Shown: positions 1-7,772 of the stretch, piece after piece
How the letters are laid out: every line of letters begins with the position of its first letter
Numbering within the stretch: the first letter of the stretch is position 1
Assembly (NCBI GenBank): GCA_035517655.1
Contig: DATIYJ010000048.1
Span: 1-33,163 of the forward strand
Reading direction: 5' to 3'
DNA length: 33,163 bases
Source of the DNA: Nitrospiria bacterium
GTDB lineage: Bacteria > Nitrospirota > Nitrospiria > JACQBZ01
The notes under the pieces: generated by a model
Seen by the model: the letters and a program-made list of their open reading frames with translations, nothing else
What the model was told of the DNA's origin: nothing
Database searches by the model: none
Program-made: the position numbers and the translations under genes

Positions 1-3000
1 GTAGATCTTGCCCGTCGGGTTCGCCACCTGCAGCTTGCGGTCGAAGTCCACGTCGATCATGTCCGGCGCGTTCGGATTGTATTTTAACGCCCGATCCGCC
101 GCGATCACGTTGAAGCTCTTCACCGGCGCGTCCGCCGGGCAGACCGTTTTCGCGGAAGCCGGAACCACCTCATGGCCCGGCAGCTTCTTCAGATCCGGGA
201 CCTCTTTATCCAGCACCCGGAGAATTCCCCAGCTTCCCTCTGAGAAATGCGATGCGCGGCCGTCAAAGTGGAGGTAGTCCCCGGCCATCTGCTGGGGTCC
301 ACCGGCCTTGGTGACCAGATCGTAGCGTTCGGCAATGCCGACATGATAGGCATTCCGGAAATCCGAATGCTCGGCATACCGCTCCGTCCGGAAGGCATGG
401 CCGGCAATGTGCCACGTGTGGCTCTCATTCATCATGACATGCAGCAATCGAAACACAATGGGATCTCCCACGTAGGCCCTAAGGAGCGGCGTACCGGGAT
501 CCTTTCCGTAAACCCGGGTCGAAAAGACCATCGACGGCTCCGGCTTGAACTTCAACCGTTTTGCAATCGACTCGGCCCGGAAGAAGAAACCGCCCCCGGT
601 GGTGTGCGTTCCGCCGTTGAGCATCGGGACGGCCACCAAGTCCAGGTCATACGGCATCTGGAAGAAAAGCGCCTGCCCCGCGTCGATGGCCGCCTTGACC
701 GTCTGGCCGGGAGGATTCCCCGCCGTTACGACCTGCGCGGTGTACGGCACCGTGTCATGAAGATACTGAACCAACTCCCGGAAGCTGCCGTTCACCCCAT
801 AGCCGACCGGCTCGGTGGTATGGATATCGGCGATCGGTCCGCTCCGGATCTCCTTCCCGGTTTTCGGATCATGATAGGTGGAGCCGAACGGCTCGACAAT
901 CAGACCGCCCACCGCGCCGTGCGGCCAGGTGGTGCCGCCGAGGGCGTGGTCATGCCAGAAGACCGTTCCCAAGTCGGCGTCCACCCAATACCGATAACGG
1001 ACATACTCCACCGAAGCGATCTCTCCCTTCTTGTGGCTATTTTTCAAAGGTTCACTGAAAAAGACCGTGTCCCCTTTGATGTCCTTGATCCACCGAACCT
1101 CCGAGGTTTTGACCTCGTTCATTCCGATCATGATATCCGTTCCGACATGATACGGCGTCGCCCCTTCCGGCATCTTGATTTTGATGCTGACGGCTCCGGC
1201 CTTGACGTCCTCGGTTAGAGTGGAATTCATCGGCACCGGAAGTCCCGCCTGTTTGTCTTTCTTCATCTCCGTAAACGGCCGGACCGACTGCTCATAAGAA
1301 AAGCCGGTGATCACGCCGTCCGAAGACTGGTTGTCGAATTGGATGAAATGCGGGTGGATGTTGATCTTCGACATCTGGAAATTGGTGGTGTCATTGTCCA
1401 TCCACTCGCTTTTTAGGATGACGTCCACGCAGTCATAGACGTTGGCACGGTAGACCAACGGGCGCGCCAGATCGCTGTTCGCCCTCACGGCGGCTTCCTC
1501 TTCTTGGAGGACATAGATCGTCCCGTGCTGATCCACCACGGCTTTCTCTTTGCCGATGGCGTCATTCATCGTGATCGGTGTTTCGATAAAGTGGATTGTG
1601 TATTGCTTTCTTCCCGCATTCTCAGGACAGAGACTCCAACGCCCCTGTTCTCCCGGTCGGGCCGGAAGGGTCGTTTCACTTCCCGGTGCACCGACACTGC
1701 CCGGATCGGTCGACAAGGCTCCCGTATTCTTATCCATATGAATCGGCTCCAGCCACGGCGCAGGTCCGTGATGGCGGGCAAACGGAACCCGCTTTCCGAG
1801 GTGCGGCTTGAAATGCGGCCAAGCCAGCTTCCCCGTCTTCTCCTCGAACAGGATCGGCGGCCGCTTCCCCGGCATCGGAGAGGTGTACTTGGGCCACGGG
1901 AAGGTCCCCGTCACTTCCGGTTCGCCCATCGCCTTGCTCCCGTCCCAGGTCCAGTCCCATACCGTCGCATCGTAGGCCTCGATCTGGCCCTTCTCGTCCG
2001 CGACGTGGCCCGGCTGTCCGGCCGGCGGCAGCATCATCTTCACCCAGTCCTTGATCGAAACATCCGGAACGGCCTTGGAGAAGTCCGTCTTGTCCGCCGT
2101 GATGTTCCATTTCTTGTCGTACCAGTCCATCGTCCTTCCGACCAGCTTGTCGGAGGTCACGGCCGGCTTCATCCGGCCTTTCCGGTCGGGAAGCTCCTGC
2201 AAGGGCGGCATGATGTCGGTGCTGCCGAACGGATAGTTCCCGATCTGCAGCGTGTTGTACACACGCCAGTACGACCACATCCCGGCGACATAATGGTGCG
2301 CCACGTGGCAGTGGAACAGAAAATCTCCCGCGAGTTGCTGACAAAGACCGGACCCGCACTCGGTTTGAAGATCCAAGGCCTCGGTCGGCCCGATCACTTC
2401 CACGTCCACGCGATCAGACGTCGTCCGAACCTCCGGGAACTTCACCGGACCGTTTGAGGCCGCATTCATGAGGAAGTCGGCCTTTCCATCGGCTTGCGGC
2501 TGACGAAGCCAGCGGATGGATCCGCCGTGCGGATGGTGCGAATGAAAGACCTCGCCGCCGCCGTGGACCAAGCGAAACTTGGCCGGGTCCCCCATATACG
2601 ATCGTGGAAGCGGCGTGGGCACATCGCCAAAGGTGTAAGCGCTGTAGGCCATCGACTCGTCTTCAAAATGGAAATACTTTTCCTGAAGCGCGAGGTTGTT
2701 GATCCCGAAGGGCTCGCTGCGATAATTGAGCGCCCGAGCGGAGGGACGGTAGGCATCCGTGTTGGGGTCCCGCTGCGGAATCATTTCGCCGTTCCGGTTC
2801 AGCGGCCGGAAGGATTCATCCCCGATTTCATGGTAGAAGACCACGAACTCCCGGAAATCCGGAACATTGGGATTGGCGATCATCACCTCCCATCCGCTCT
2901 TGGTTTCTTTTCCCGTGATTGCATCCAGATAGGTAGAACCCATCGGCTCCACGGTAAAGGACCCGATCATTCCCAGACTCGCCTGCTCGCGGCCGACATG

Positions 3001-3861
3001 GCTGTGCATCGCATGCACGCCCTCCTGCTCGTCCGGCCGGATGTACCATTCAAAAACCTGGCTTTTGCCCGGTTTGACGGTCGAATCCGGGTTGGCCGAT
3101 GTCGCCGGCTGGCCGGTGGCCTTGACGATCGTGCTGGAACCATGGATATGCAAACCGACATCTTCGCCGTCCAACTGATTCCGGAGGGTGATGATCACAC
3201 AGTCCCCCTGGTTTCCGCGGATATTGAGCGGCTGGATCATGTCGGTCTGAAGACCGGTCGAGACGGCGCCGATTTCATACCCCGGCTTCTTTCGGGCCTC
3301 ACGATTGATTTTTTCCTCATCACGGACCTTCTGAATATTCTCGGTCAAAACATACATATATCCGGGATGGTAGTCCAGCCACTGATTCAGGGTAATCTCA
3401 ACATTGATCGCCGAGACATCGTACTCTTTCACCGGAGCACCGGCCGGACAATGCCCGCCGTTGGTAACGGTTTCATTGGGACCGGCCGGTCCCAGGAAAT
3501 AGCTCCGGTCCATTTGCTGCATCGTGGCCATGTCGGTGAAAGGCCCCGAACCGCCGGCGTGTGCCGCGCGTTGTCCGGAACCCTTCGCGATCTCGTCCAT
3601 CAGCTTCTGCATCGCGGCGTCCACCTGGTCCTCATGTCCCGTGTGGCCTTCGGCTGAATCTTCCCGGGTGACCTGTTCTTTTAGCTTCGTCTTCCAGTCG
3701 GCGCCGGTCGGCCCGTTGGAATCCGCGACCTGAGCATGCGATTGTCCTTCCTCCGCGACCGCGGTCGGAAGCGAAAAGACGCCCCCGAAGAACGACGTCA
3801 GATAGAGTCCGGCGATGAGCGATGCCGTCTTCCCAAACCATCCGAAGTACCCTGTTTTCAT
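1..3861 (-). CDS. Large tandem (two-half) multicopper oxidase, partial at the C-terminus
   Basis: The frame is open for 1287 codons from an ATG at 3861 to the window edge, so the C-terminus is missing. A strong AAGGAGG lies 6 nt before the ATG. Residues 1-36 look like a Sec signal peptide ending A-V-A, so the protein is probably periplasmic or outer-surface. The first half has all four copper motifs: H238-I-H240, H286-S-H288, H440-x2-H443-P-H445 and H517-C-H519 followed by H523 and M528, i.e. type 1 and trinuclear ligands. The second half keeps H836-P-H838 and H970-D-H972. Its later motifs are degraded: H1148-x2-H1151-x-A1153, and the HCH equivalent is F1199-D-G1201 with Met replaced by S1210. 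Residues about 880-950 are an insertion. Known families oxidise phenols, metals or Mn(II); the very large ones include MnxG-type Mn oxidases, but the substrate cannot be read here. Small plus-strand open frames across this region are shadows. Confidence 0.93.
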   Translation of the reverse strand, partial: MKTGYFGWFGKTASLIAGLYLTSFFGGVFSLPTAVAEEGQSHAQVADSNGPTGADWKTKLKEQVTREDSAEGHTGHEDQVDAAMQKLMDEIAKGSGQRAAHAGGSGPFTDMATMQQMDRSYFLGPAGPNETVTNGGHCPAGAPVKEYDVSAINVEITLNQWLDYHPGYMYVLTENIQKVRDEEKINREARKKPGYEIGAVSTGLQTDMIQPLNIRGNQGDCVIITLRNQLDGEDVGLHIHGSSTIVKATGQPATSANPDSTVKPGKSQVFEWYIRPDEQEGVHAMHSHVGREQASLGMIGSFTVEPMGSTYLDAITGKETKSGWEVMIANPNVPDFREFVVFYHEIGDESFRPLNRNGEMIPQRDPNTDAYRPSARALNYRSEPFGINNLALQEKYFHFEDESMAYSAYTFGDVPTPLPRSYMGDPAKFRLVHGGGEVFHSHHPHGGSIRWLRQPQADGKADFLMNAASNGPVKFPEVRTTSDRVDVEVIGPTEALDLQTECGSGLCQQLAGDFLFHCHVAHHYVAGMWSYWRVYNTLQIGNYPFGSTDIMPPLQELPDRKGRMKPAVTSDKLVGRTMDWYDKKWNITADKTDFSKAVPDVSIKDWVKMMLPPAGQPGHVADEKGQIEAYDATVWDWTWDGSKAMGEPEVTGTFPWPKYTSPMPGKRPPILFEEKTGKLAWPHFKPHLGKRVPFARHHGPAPWLEPIHMDKNTGALSTDPGSVGAPGSETTLPARPGEQGRWSLCPENAGRKQYTIHFIETPITMNDAIGKEKAVVDQHGTIYVLQEEEAAVRANSDLARPLVYRANVYDCVDVILKSEWMDNDTTNFQMSKINIHPHFIQFDNQSSDGVITGFSYEQSVRPFTEMKKDKQAGLPVPMNSTLTEDVKAGAVSIKIKMPEGATPYHVGTDIMIGMNEVKTSEVRWIKDIKGDTVFFSEPLKNSHKKGEIASVEYVRYRYWVDADLGTVFWHDHALGGTTWPHGAVGGLIVEPFGSTYHDPKTGKEIRSGPIADIHTTEPVGYGVNGSFRELVQYLHDTVPYTAQVVTAGNPPGQTVKAAIDAGQALFFQMPYDLDLVAVPMLNGGTHTTGGGFFFRAESIAKRLKFKPEPSMVFSTRVYGKDPGTPLLRAYVGDPIVFRLLHVMMNESHTWHIAGHAFRTERYAEHSDFRNAYHVGIAERYDLVTKAGGPQQMAGDYLHFDGRASHFSEGSWGILRVLDKEVPDLKKLPGHEVVPASAKTVCPADAPVKSFNVIAADRALKYNPNAPDMIDVDFDRKLQVANPTGKIY

Positions 3862-3932
3862 GACTGACCTCCTTGATTTTCCCCCATAGGGCCGGTTCGA
3901 TTCCTTCGCCTATTCGCCCGAGAATTTTTAAT

Positions 3933-4268
3933 TTATTTCAGCACGGCGGACATGAGGTCTTCCACCGTGGCGTTCTTGATTCTTGTCTTGTCGTAGATCG
4001 TGAGCTGATTGGCCTCCAGTGTGCAATGAACAACCCTCGTATGATAGCGGGAAACCAATTCCTGCAAGAGGGCCTGATCTTCCGGGCTGCTCATTTCGCT
4101 AAAATCCACCACGACCTCCGGCTTGAAACTGCCGCATATTTTGTGAGCCGTCCTCACATCCGGCACCTTCTCGATCATCAAACGCTCCTGCTGCCCCTCC
4201 AGAAGGCTGACGATCCCGGTTCCGAACAACGATTGCGTCGTGATTAAAAGAAGCCGTCGCTTTTGCAT
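3933..4268 (-). CDS. Small receiver-like (pseudo-receiver) protein
   Basis: This 111-residue protein has no output domain. Its N-terminus lines up with the receiver domain of the response regulator encoded just upstream: LLLITTQSLFGTGIVSLL against VLIVDDHTLFRKGLASLL. The acidic pair D10-D11 of the regulator is T10-T11 here. An Asp follows the third strand (D55 in EVVVDF), one residue out of register with the phosphoacceptor. Near the C-terminus, IKNATVEDLMSAV resembles the regulator's LKNVEPDQLIKAI, so the conserved Lys is kept. It lies 147 nt after the regulator gene and 71 nt before the multicopper oxidase, all on one strand. I infer a receiver that cannot be phosphorylated normally, perhaps a protein-protein adaptor. 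A weak AGAGGG precedes the ATG. The function is not known. Confidence 0.75.
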   Translation of the reverse strand: MQKRRLLLITTQSLFGTGIVSLLEGQQERLMIEKVPDVRTAHKICGSFKPEVVVDFSEMSSPEDQALLQELVSRYHTRVVHCTLEANQLTIYDKTRIKNATVEDLMSAVLK

Positions 4269-4415
4269 AGAGCCCTCTACGGAGGTTAACGAACTGCAGA
4301 TTACTCCCTTGTTAAAGGCGCTGTCTATTCCGCGAATGGTCTATTTTTGAGGGGGAAAGGGGTTATTCGAATATAGCTCTTCTGGACTATGAAGAAACCG
4401 GAGAAACGGAGTTCT

Positions 4416-5093
4416 TCAATCTTTACGGAGAGATTTTTGATTCACGAGGCCTTGTTCGTGGGCATAGATCGCGGCCTGGATGCGATTATTCATATGGAGT
4501 TTTTTGAGAATATTCTTGAGGTGGATCTTGACCGTGTGCTCGGAGAGGCAAAGGGCGTTTGCAATCTCCTTATTGCTGCTGCCCTTGGCTAAGAATTGGA
4601 GAATTTCGTGTTCACGCGTTGTCAGGAGGTTCACCTTGGATTCCGATGGGGTATCGATTTTATGGGCAATGCTGCTGAACTCGTTGAGCAGCTTCAAGGC
4701 CATCGAGTGAGGAATAACGGCCTCTCCCGCAGCCAGGAGATGGATGGCTTTGATGAGTTGGTCGGGTTCCACATTTTTAAGCAAATAGCCTCGGGCTCCG
4801 GCCTTGATCGCCGAGAAAAGATCCTCGTCCTCCTCCGAGACGGTGAGCATGATGATCTGCGCCTCGGGCATCGTTTCGCGAACGGCCCGGGTGGCCTGAA
4901 TGCCGTTGGAGATCGGCATATTGACGTCCATGAGGATCACGTCCGGCTTGAGCGCCCGGGCCATTCGGACGCCTTCTTCGCCGTCCTTGGCCTCTCCGAC
5001 CACCTCGATCCCTCGCTGCTGCCGAAGCAGGCTGGCGAGTCCTTTTCGAAAAAGAGTGTGATCGTCTACAATGAGAACTTTGACGGGAGGCAT
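4416..5093 (-). CDS. NarL/FixJ-family response regulator (REC-LuxR HTH)
   Basis: This 225-residue DNA-binding response regulator has a receiver domain at about 4-120 with the acidic pair D10-D11, phosphoacceptor D56 (DVILMDVNMP), T84 and K106. A LuxR-type helix-turn-helix follows at about 155-215 (LTTREHEILQFLAKG, then NKEIANALCLSEHTVKIH). All catalytic residues are present, so it should be phosphorylated by a cognate kinase. Its ATG lies 6 nt after the stop of the histidine kinase gene, which makes them an obvious pair. Targets are not visible. The next genes downstream on the same strand are the receiver-like protein and the multicopper oxidase, which are reasonable candidates by position only. 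Confidence 0.95.
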   Translation of the reverse strand: MPPVKVLIVDDHTLFRKGLASLLRQQRGIEVVGEAKDGEEGVRMARALKPDVILMDVNMPISNGIQATRAVRETMPEAQIIMLTVSEEDEDLFSAIKAGARGYLLKNVEPDQLIKAIHLLAAGEAVIPHSMALKLLNEFSSIAHKIDTPSESKVNLLTTREHEILQFLAKGSSNKEIANALCLSEHTVKIHLKNILKKLHMNNRIQAAIYAHEQGLVNQKSLRKD

Positions 5094-5099
5094 CGCATT

Positions 5100-6374
5100 T
5101 TATCTCTTCGCCATCTCCAGAGAAAGGGTCGCGCGGAGAGTCGTCCCGGCGCCCGGTTGCGACTCCAAGCGCAACTCACCCTGCAGATGCGCCATGCGTT
5201 CTTTCATGATCTCCAGCCCCATGCGGGGATGTTTCTGGTTCGGAAGCGACCGGGAGTCAAAGCCGCGGCCGTCGTCTTGGATCTTGACCTCAAGATGGGT
5301 CGGGGTCGATGAGAGCGATATCGTGATCTCCTCGGCGGATGCATGTTTGCGAACATTCGACAGGGCTTCTTGAATCACACGGAACAGCTGCACCTGGACG
5401 GTGGGGGACAGCGCGGGTACGTCGGATCGGGGAAGCTGAACCCGAATTCCGGTCCTGCGGCTAAAATCCTGCGCGTAGTCGGACAAGACCGTCAGGAAGT
5501 CCTGATCCTCCTTAAATTTCGTTCGGAAATTCACGAGCAGCTCCCGGACGTCCTCGTAGGTGTCTTGGATCACCCGACGGATCTGGTTCAACTCCGACAG
5601 AGCCTGCGTCGGGGCGCTCTTATTCAACAAGTCTTCCAGTTTTTTAGCCTCCAGATTCAAATAGGCCAGATTTTGCGCAATGCCGTCATGGATCTCCCGG
5701 GCGATCATGTTCCGCTCCTCCGCGACCGCCAATTCGCGAGTCCTCGCATAGAGCTGGGCGTTTTCAATCGCCACGCCGATCTGACGGCCCACAAGAACAA
5801 GGAACTCCTGGTCCGTTTTCATGAACGCATGGGGGCGTTTCGCATAAACCGTCATGATCCCCAGCACACGGTCTCTCGATTTCAACGGGATGCTGACGAC
5901 CGAACCGAACGGTTCATCCCGACAGGCGGCCCGGGTTAAGCGAACCTCGGTCGATAGGTCGGGTGAAGAGACCAACTCGCCGGTCTGGGCCACCCGACCG
6001 CAGAGGCAGTCGCCGACGGGAATACAGTCCTCCGCATAGATAAACTCCCGGGAAATCCCGCGGCTCGCGATCAACTTTAGATGGTCGGTCTTCGGCTCAA
6101 GGATATGAACCGATCCGATGTCGGCTCCGGTCAACTCCAAAAGCTGGTCCAGCGTGCCGCCCACCGCCTTGTCCAGACTGCCCGTCTGGCTGATGATGGC
6201 CGACAGCCGGTTGAGCGTCGAAAATTGGGAGTTTCTTTGATGAAGAATCTCCGCCGCATCGAACCGCCGCGGAATTTTCCGAGCCTTCACGATTCGTCCC
6301 CTCCCCATTTCTTTGTCCACCCCATTATACCGGGATGCCAGGGAAAAATAAAGGCCGATTGCGGGATGGCTCAC
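5100..6374 (-). CDS. GAF-domain sensor histidine kinase (HisKA_3/HATPase_c)
   Basis: This 424-residue cytoplasmic kinase has no membrane segment. A GAF domain spans about 65-210, then a HisKA_3 dimerisation domain with the phospho-His H229 in REIHDGIAQNLAYL, then a HATPase_c domain with N-box N340 and the DDGRGF G-box at 367-372. This is the NarX/DesK-type kinase fold that pairs with NarL-type regulators, matching the gene 6 nt downstream. The GAF domain has four cysteines, C117, C123, C125 and C151, that could hold a cofactor. The GTG start at 6374 overlaps the hemE stop (GTGA), giving translational coupling. A later start at GTG19 or ATG23 is possible, since a TATAAT is seen on this strand at about 6323-6328. 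Confidence 0.93.
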   Translation of the reverse strand: MSHPAIGLYFSLASRYNGVDKEMGRGRIVKARKIPRRFDAAEILHQRNSQFSTLNRLSAIISQTGSLDKAVGGTLDQLLELTGADIGSVHILEPKTDHLKLIASRGISREFIYAEDCIPVGDCLCGRVAQTGELVSSPDLSTEVRLTRAACRDEPFGSVVSIPLKSRDRVLGIMTVYAKRPHAFMKTDQEFLVLVGRQIGVAIENAQLYARTRELAVAEERNMIAREIHDGIAQNLAYLNLEAKKLEDLLNKSAPTQALSELNQIRRVIQDTYEDVRELLVNFRTKFKEDQDFLTVLSDYAQDFSRRTGIRVQLPRSDVPALSPTVQVQLFRVIQEALSNVRKHASAEEITISLSSTPTHLEVKIQDDGRGFDSRSLPNQKHPRMGLEIMKERMAHLQGELRLESQPGAGTTLRATLSLEMAKR

Positions 6375-7405
6375 GTACGACTTAATTTATGGACAAATTC
6401 GACCGCGGCCTCGACATTCTCGACCGGCGTTTCGGGAAGGATTCCATGACCTAAGTTGAAGATGTGACCGGGCCGGCCCCCCGCACGCCGAAGGATGTCG
6501 TGAACGCGTCGTTCAATCTCCTTCGTCGGACCGAACAGGACGACGGGGTCAAGATTTCCCTGGATCGCGACTTCCGGTCCCACGCGTTTCCAGGCCTCAT
6601 CCAAATGGATTCGCCAATCCACGCCGATGACCTCTCCACCGGCCTCGCGCATGGATTCCAGAAATCCGGACGTCCCTGTCCCGAAATGGATCACGGGAAC
6701 ACCCTCCGTTTTCAAACCGTCGATCATCCGCCGCGTGTAGGGCAGGACATACTCTCGGAAATCCTCCGGACTTAAACAACCGACCCAGGAATCAAAGATC
6801 TGAACCGCCTGCGCCCCGGCCCGGATCTGGGCCCGAAGGTAGCCGGCCATGGCGTCGGCGAGTTTCACCATCAACTCCTTCCAGAGCGAAGGCGCATGAA
6901 GCATCATCCGCTTCGTTTGAATGTAATGACTCGAATGGCCGCCCTCAATGATGTAGCTGGCCAGGGTAAACGGCGCTCCGCAGAATCCAATCAACGGAAC
7001 CTTCCCGTCGAGTTCTCGACGGACCATCCGGATCGCCTCCATCACAAAAGGCGTCTTTTCGTCCGGTTCGAAGGGCTGAAGCGCCCGAACAGCCGCTTCA
7101 TCACGTACCGGGTTATGGATCACCGGTCCCTCGCCCTTCGCAAATTCCAACTGGATGCCCATCGGCTCGAGTGGAAGCAGGATATCGGCGAAGATGATCG
7201 CGGCATCCACGTCGAAACGTTCGATGGGCTGAAGCGTGACCTGGGCGGCCAGTTCGGGGGTCTTGCAAATCGCGAGGATGGAGTGCGTCTTCCGGACTTC
7301 GCGATATTCCTTCATGTACCGCCCGGCCTGGCGCATGAACCAGACCGGGGTGCAATCGACGGGCTTTCTCTGGCAGGCGAACAGAAAACGGTCCCTACGG
7401 CTCAT
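6371..7405 (-). CDS. hemE: Uroporphyrinogen decarboxylase
   Basis: UroD decarboxylates the four acetate side chains of uroporphyrinogen III to give coproporphyrinogen III in haem synthesis, in the cytosol. The protein is 344 residues, normal for the family. The N-terminal signature TPVWFMRQAGRYMKEYR, the GFCGAPFTLASYIIEGG segment, FDSWVGCLSPEDF and the C-terminal NLGHGILPETPVENV are all present. It is the first gene of a minus-strand operon. A near-consensus promoter lies about 75 nt upstream and the gene overlaps the kinase start by 4 nt. No other haem genes are in the window. There is only a poor Shine-Dalgarno site before the ATG. Confidence 0.97.
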   Translation of the reverse strand: MSRRDRFLFACQRKPVDCTPVWFMRQAGRYMKEYREVRKTHSILAICKTPELAAQVTLQPIERFDVDAAIIFADILLPLEPMGIQLEFAKGEGPVIHNPVRDEAAVRALQPFEPDEKTPFVMEAIRMVRRELDGKVPLIGFCGAPFTLASYIIEGGHSSHYIQTKRMMLHAPSLWKELMVKLADAMAGYLRAQIRAGAQAVQIFDSWVGCLSPEDFREYVLPYTRRMIDGLKTEGVPVIHFGTGTSGFLESMREAGGEVIGVDWRIHLDEAWKRVGPEVAIQGNLDPVVLFGPTKEIERRVHDILRRAGGRPGHIFNLGHGILPETPVENVEAAVEFVHKLSRT

Positions 7406-7486
7406 TATCCATTCCGATTAAAATAATGCTCTGATCCGAATACTCGAAAGTGGCGTTTTCGGAAACACGAGAAAAAAATTCAGAAT

Positions 7487-7515
7487 ATTGTATCAGCCGA
7501 GATTGAACGTGTCAA
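7487..7515 (-). promoter_or_regulatory. Sigma-70-type promoter for hemE and the kinase/regulator genes
   Basis: Reading the minus strand, TTGACA (7510-7515) is followed by 17 nt and then TACAAT (7487-7492). Transcription would start near 7480, leaving a leader of about 75 nt before hemE. Confidence 0.75.
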
Positions 7516-7707
7516 TTCGAATTCAGGACCGAAAGAACAAAATTTATTTAGAAATCATGAGGATGCAAGAGAAACAACCGATACATTTTATTCCTTCAAC
7601 GGACAAATCAACCGTTGAGATCGGGACTTTTCCAGTAGATCGACGGCCCCGGATTATAAATGCTCAACCATGCCGGTGATGGCCCGCTGTCTTATGAATG
7701 ATTCATC

Positions 7708-7735
7708 TTGACAGTCCATCCTTCGATGGTAAAAT
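7708..7735 (+). promoter_or_regulatory. Sigma-70-type promoter for the patatin gene
   Basis: TTGACA (7708-7713), a 16-nt spacer, then TAAAAT (7730-7735). Transcription from about 7742 begins downstream of the most upstream possible ATG (7698), so it supports the ATG at 7773 as the true start. Confidence 0.75.
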
Positions 7736-7772
7736 TAAATCAACGACAAACGGATCGGAGACTTTGTTCAAA

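Larger units (their letters stand above)
7406..7772. other. Divergent intergenic region between hemE and the patatin gene
   Basis: This 367-nt gap holds the hemE promoter, the patatin promoter and a small perfect inverted repeat: TCAACGG (7596-7602) and CCGTTGA (7612-7618) with a 9-nt loop. A 63-codon open frame on the plus strand has no ribosome site and no recognisable protein features, so it is not called. The repeat lies between the two promoters and could be an operator or just a hairpin. Confidence 0.5.

Noticed and set aside
247-3657. Several long plus-strand open frames (247-1218, 1504-2457, 2494-3657)
   Set aside because: They lie antisense to the multicopper oxidase, have Arg/His/Pro-rich shadow composition and no ribosome sites; the minus-strand frame has copper motifs and a signal peptide.
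7488-7679. 63-codon plus-strand frame between hemE and the patatin gene
   Set aside because: It starts inside the hemE promoter, has no ribosome site, and shows no domain.
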